This document shows positions 5,121 to 7,575 of a stretch of DNA of 7,575 bases, in pieces. This DNA comes from Gaopeijia sp032250675 (GTDB taxonomy: Bacteria > Gemmatimonadota > Gemmatimonadetes > Longimicrobiales > Gaopeijiaceae), in the NCBI GenBank assembly GCA_032250675.1, contig JAVVEY010000121.1, positions 1 to 7,575 of the forward strand, read 5' to 3'. The notes beneath the pieces are model-generated. The model was not told the DNA's origin. It did not search any database and saw nothing but the letters and a program-made list of their open reading frames with translations. Numbering within the stretch: position 1 is the stretch's first letter; each line of letters opens with the position of its first letter. The position numbers and the translations under genes were made by a program.

Positions 5121-6232
5121 CGACGCCCGCCCATCGTGAGACGGCGTGCCGGATCGCGGTGATCCCGGGGGACGGAATCGGGCTCGAGGTCACCCGGGAA
5201 GCGGTGCGCGTGCTCGAGGCTGCGTCGATCCGGTACGGCCTCCGCCTCGCCTTCACCCACTTCGACCTCGGAGCCGATCGATGGCTCGAGCGCGGGGTGG
5301 CGATGACCGATGACGAATTCGCCTCGCTCGCCGGGGAGCACGACGCGATCCTCCTCGGCGCACTCGGGGATCCGCGGGTTCCGGGCAATGAACATGCGAG
5401 GGAGATCCTCCTCGGCCTGCGCACACGGCTCGACCTCTACATCAACTACCGACCCGCGCGCGTACTTCACCCCGCGCTCTCTCCGCTGAAGGGAGACGCC
5501 GCCGCCACGATCGACCTGCATATCTTTCGCGAGAACACCGAGGGGGCCTATGGCGGGATCGGTGGCAGGCTCGCGCCGGGCACCGAGAACGAGGTCGCCA
5601 CGCAGACATCGCTCCACACACGCCGGGGCGTGGAGCGGATCATCCGGGCGGCCTTCGACTTCGCACGACGGGAGGCCCGTGAGCGGGTCACGATGGTCGA
5701 CAAGGCGAATGCGATGCCGCACGCGGGGCGCCTCTGGCGGGACACCTTCGAGGTGATCCGTGCCGACTACCCGGAGATCACGGGGGATCACCGCTACGTC
5801 GACGCGATGGCGATGGAGCTGGTCCGTCGTCCCGAGGCATATGACGTCCTCGTGACCGACAACCTCTTCGGAGATATCCTGAGCGATCTGGCTGCCCAGA
5901 TCACCGGGGGACTCGGTGCAGCGGCCTCCGCCAATCTCCACCCGGGCCGACACGCCCTCTTCGAACCGGTGCACGGCTCGGCACCCGATATCGCGGGCAC
6001 GGGAGCGGCGAACCCGCTCGGGGCGATCGCGTGTGCGGCGCTCGTCCTGGAGCACGCCGGAAGCCACGCGGCCGCCGACGCGGTGGAGCGGGCGATCACG
6101 ATGAGTCTCGATGCGGGCCCGCGCACCCCCGACTTCGGAGGCGATGCCACGACCGAAGAGGTGGGCGCGTGGATCGCCGACGAGGTGGCGCGCGGAGATT
6201 CCGCGCCGCCCCACGCCGAAGCCGACCGATGA
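5117..6232 (+). CDS. 3-isopropylmalate dehydrogenase-type (LeuB-like) NAD-dependent decarboxylating dehydrogenase
   Basis: 371 aa, about full length for the isocitrate/isopropylmalate dehydrogenase family. Visible features: IPGDGIG (16-22); substrate-binding arginines 102, 112 and 138 (LGLRTRLDLYINYRP, FRENTEGAYGG); catalytic Tyr145 and Lys196 (VDKANAM); metal-binding Asp229, Asp253 and Asp257 (DNLFGDILSDL); and EPVHGSAPDIAG (283-294), whose Asp291 favours NAD over NADP. The family oxidises and decarboxylates 2-hydroxy acids such as 3-isopropylmalate (leucine synthesis), isocitrate, homoisocitrate or tartrate. The DLGADRWLERG and EILLGLR segments recall actinobacterial-type LeuB, so isopropylmalate is my first guess. 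FRENTEG, however, is also seen in isocitrate and tartrate enzymes, and no leuA, leuC or leuD gene is in the window. It is translationally coupled to the lipoprotein gene, an unexpected neighbour. Family assignment is firm, substrate is not. Confidence 0.94.
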   Translation: MTTPAHRETACRIAVIPGDGIGLEVTREAVRVLEAASIRYGLRLAFTHFDLGADRWLERGVAMTDDEFASLAGEHDAILLGALGDPRVPGNEHAREILLGLRTRLDLYINYRPARVLHPALSPLKGDAAATIDLHIFRENTEGAYGGIGGRLAPGTENEVATQTSLHTRRGVERIIRAAFDFARREARERVTMVDKANAMPHAGRLWRDTFEVIRADYPEITGDHRYVDAMAMELVRRPEAYDVLVTDNLFGDILSDLAAQITGGLGAAASANLHPGRHALFEPVHGSAPDIAGTGAANPLGAIACAALVLEHAGSHAAADAVERAITMSLDAGPRTPDFGGDATTEEVGAWIADEVARGDSAPPHAEADR

Positions 6233-6273
6233 CCGTTCCTCCACCGATGACCCTACTCTCCACCGAATGCCCG

Positions 6274-6325
6274 GCCCCGTCCTCGACCCCGCTGACGAGG
6301 AACGCATCCCGCGGACGGGGCGTTT
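6274..6325 (+). terminator. Possible terminator after the four-gene cluster
   Basis: GCCCCGTCC (6274-6282) and GGACGGGGC (6313-6321) form a perfect 9-bp GC-rich stem, followed by GTTT. The 30-nt loop is long, and a smaller competing hairpin CCTCG/CGAGG (6281-6300) overlaps the 5' arm. It lies about 40 nt after the stop at 6232 and before the thiolase gene, where a transcript end would be expected. The large loop and short T-run keep confidence low. Confidence 0.35.
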
Positions 6326-6382
6326 CGGCGGGGGTGGGGTAGTCGAAGCTCCGGGGTTTCATGTAGGATCAGGGAGGGGTCT

Positions 6383-6407
6383 GACGCGACTTCAGGTCGA
6401 TCGCGTC
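6383..6407. promoter_or_regulatory. Inverted repeat upstream of the thiolase gene
   Basis: GACGCGA (6383-6389) and TCGCGTC (6401-6407) are perfect 7-bp arms separated by 11 bp, a geometry suited to a dimeric repressor or a leader hairpin. TAGGAT at 6364-6369 is the best -10 candidate nearby, with no good -35, so the repeat would lie just downstream of the start of transcription. This fits repression of a fatty-acid or acyl-CoA gene, but no named operator consensus is recognised. Confidence 0.3.
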
Positions 6408-6451
6408 TCACGGATCCCTCGATCACATTTCTCCTCTCGCACCGTACACAG

Positions 6452-7575
6452 ATGGGCACACAATTTCAGTCGAAGGAGATCGTCTTCCTCTCGGGCAAGC
6501 GAACCGGATTCGGTACCTTCGGAGGCTCCCTCAAGGGATTTTCCGCCACCGATCTCGGGGTCGTGTCGGCGAAGGCGGCGCTCGACGCGGCCGGGATCGC
6601 CCCCGATCTCATCGACCACGTGGTGTACGGCAATGCGCTGCAGACCTCTTCGGACGCGATCTACCTCGCGCGACATGTGGGATTGCGCGCCGGCGTACCG
6701 GAAAAGACGCCCGCCTACACGATCAACCGCCTCTGCGGCTCCGGGTTTCAGGCGATCGTGAATGGCGCGCAGGAGATCCTCCTCGGTTCCGCGAATACCG
6801 CGCTCGTGGGGGGCGCCGAGTCGATGTCCCAGGCGCCGCACGTGGTGCGTGGTGCGCGATGGGGCGATCTCCGTCTCGGGCCTGCCGGGAAACACTTCGA
6901 GGATCTCCTCTGGGAGGCGCTCCTCGACACCCACTGTGATCTCACGATGGCGCAGACCGCCGAGGAACTCGGAGATCGGTACGAGGTGACGCGCGAAGAG
7001 TCCGACGCGATCGCCGTCCGCTCGCAGCAGCGCGCCCAGGCGGCGTGGGATGCGGGACACTTCGCGGCGGAGATCACGCCGGTCACGGTGAAGACCCGCA
7101 AGGGTGAGGTGGAGTACGCCGCCGACGAACATATACGTCCCGAGACGACGCTCGAGGGGCTGGCGAAGCTCCGTCCCTACTTCCGGGAGGGTGGGTTCGT
7201 GACCGCGGGCAATGCGAGCGGGATCGGGGACGGCGCCGCGGGCGCGGTCATCGCCGACCACGAGTGGGCTCGCGAGCATGGGTTCGAACCGATCGGCCGC
7301 CTCGTCTCGTGGGCCTTCGTGGGCGTAGAGCCCCATGTCATGGGGATCGGACCCGCACCCGCCATCCGGAAGGCGCTCGAGCGCGCGGGGCTGTCGCTCG
7401 ACGAGATGGACCTGGTCGAGGTGAACGAGGCCTTCGCGCCGCAGTACGCCGCTGTCGAGAAGGAGCTCGGGCTCGACCCGGAGAAGACGAATGTGAATGG
7501 GGGCGCGATCGCTCTCACCCATCCCCTGGCCACCTCGGGAGCGCGAATCACGATTCACCTCCTGCATGAGCTGCG
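6452..7575 (+). CDS. Thiolase, acetyl-CoA C-acyltransferase type, partial at right edge
   Basis: 374 residues are visible from ATG 6452; the frame leaves the window, and roughly 20-25 residues including the second catalytic cysteine are missing. Thiolase landmarks: KRTGFGTFGGSL (16-27), nucleophile Cys95 in NRLCGSGFQAI, GGAESMSQAPH (120-130), MAQTAEEL (166-173), VTAGNASGIGDGAA (250-263), MGIGPAPAIRKALERAGL (297-314), NEAFAP (325-330) and the catalytic-His loop NGGAIALTHPLATSG (349-363) with His357. The family cleaves 3-ketoacyl-CoA to acetyl-CoA in beta-oxidation, or condenses acetyl-CoA. The NRLCGSGFQ form resembles degradative enzymes of the ACAA2/FadA kind. The His loop departs from the usual GHPxG pattern (THPLA). 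There is no clear Shine-Dalgarno before the ATG, but residue 9 onward matches the usual thiolase N-terminus, so the start is close to correct. No partner beta-oxidation gene is in view. Confidence 0.95.
   Translation, partial: MGTQFQSKEIVFLSGKRTGFGTFGGSLKGFSATDLGVVSAKAALDAAGIAPDLIDHVVYGNALQTSSDAIYLARHVGLRAGVPEKTPAYTINRLCGSGFQAIVNGAQEILLGSANTALVGGAESMSQAPHVVRGARWGDLRLGPAGKHFEDLLWEALLDTHCDLTMAQTAEELGDRYEVTREESDAIAVRSQQRAQAAWDAGHFAAEITPVTVKTRKGEVEYAADEHIRPETTLEGLAKLRPYFREGGFVTAGNASGIGDGAAGAVIADHEWAREHGFEPIGRLVSWAFVGVEPHVMGIGPAPAIRKALERAGLSLDEMDLVEVNEAFAPQYAAVEKELGLDPEKTNVNGGAIALTHPLATSGARITIHLLHEL

Noticed and set aside
4276..5424. Minus-strand open frame of 382 codons
   Set aside because: Antisense to three genes with clear signatures (zinc ribbon, signal peptide, dehydrogenase). 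The translation is Arg/Pro/Ser-rich and low in complexity.
5060..6307. Minus-strand open frame of 415 codons
   Set aside because: Longer than the LeuB-like gene it opposes, but it has no family motifs, while the plus strand carries every catalytic residue of the family.
6392..7567. Minus-strand open frame of 391 codons
   Set aside because: Antisense to the thiolase, whose motifs are unmistakable.

Overview
The window is very GC-rich, densely coding bacterial DNA with strong C/G bias at third codon positions. That bias also opens many long spurious antisense frames. No RNA gene, insertion sequence, CRISPR array or phage gene was seen. The deduced proteins suggest a Gemmatimonadota-like bacterium: a small acidic-tailed protein, a zinc-ribbon protein with a PYRTHRDRxGVEMNxDYE block, and a lipoprotein with a degenerate cupredoxin-like fold resemble hypothetical proteins I associate with that phylum. 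This placement is from memory and was not searched.

Layout. (1) Positions 1-1510, minus strand: a nearly complete hydantoinase B/oxoprolinase-family gene (HyuB) that runs off the left edge. (2) A 97-bp divergent intergenic region. (3) 1608-1925, plus: a 105-aa protein of unknown function with a GTG start and good ribosome binding site, followed by a strong 17-position hairpin. (4) 2060-2500, plus: an extended -10 promoter, a pyrimidine-rich leader and a 122-aa protein ending in a zinc ribbon. (5) 2652-6232, plus: a tightly packed four-gene cluster of a TPR protein with an acidic repeat tail, a protein with an N-terminal conserved domain, a minisatellite-encoded linker and a C-terminal double zinc ribbon, a lipoprotein with a cupredoxin-like domain lacking most copper ligands, and a LeuB-type beta-decarboxylating dehydrogenase. 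The junctions are a 1-nt gap and two ATGA overlaps, so the four are probably one transcript. (6) 6274-6451: a possible terminator, then an inverted repeat. (7) 6452 to the right edge, plus: a thiolase of the acetyl-CoA C-acyltransferase type with an altered catalytic-loop motif.

How the genes relate. HyuB, the LeuB-like enzyme and the thiolase are metabolic enzymes of different pathways, and nothing in the window ties them together. The less ordinary part is the TPR / zinc-ribbon / lipoprotein trio, whose translational coupling suggests a shared role. No function can be assigned from sequence alone. I did not find a clear defence, mobile or secretion system. The best leads are this trio, the copper-site loss in the lipoprotein, the two in-frame tandem repeats in adjacent genes, and the thiolase motif change.
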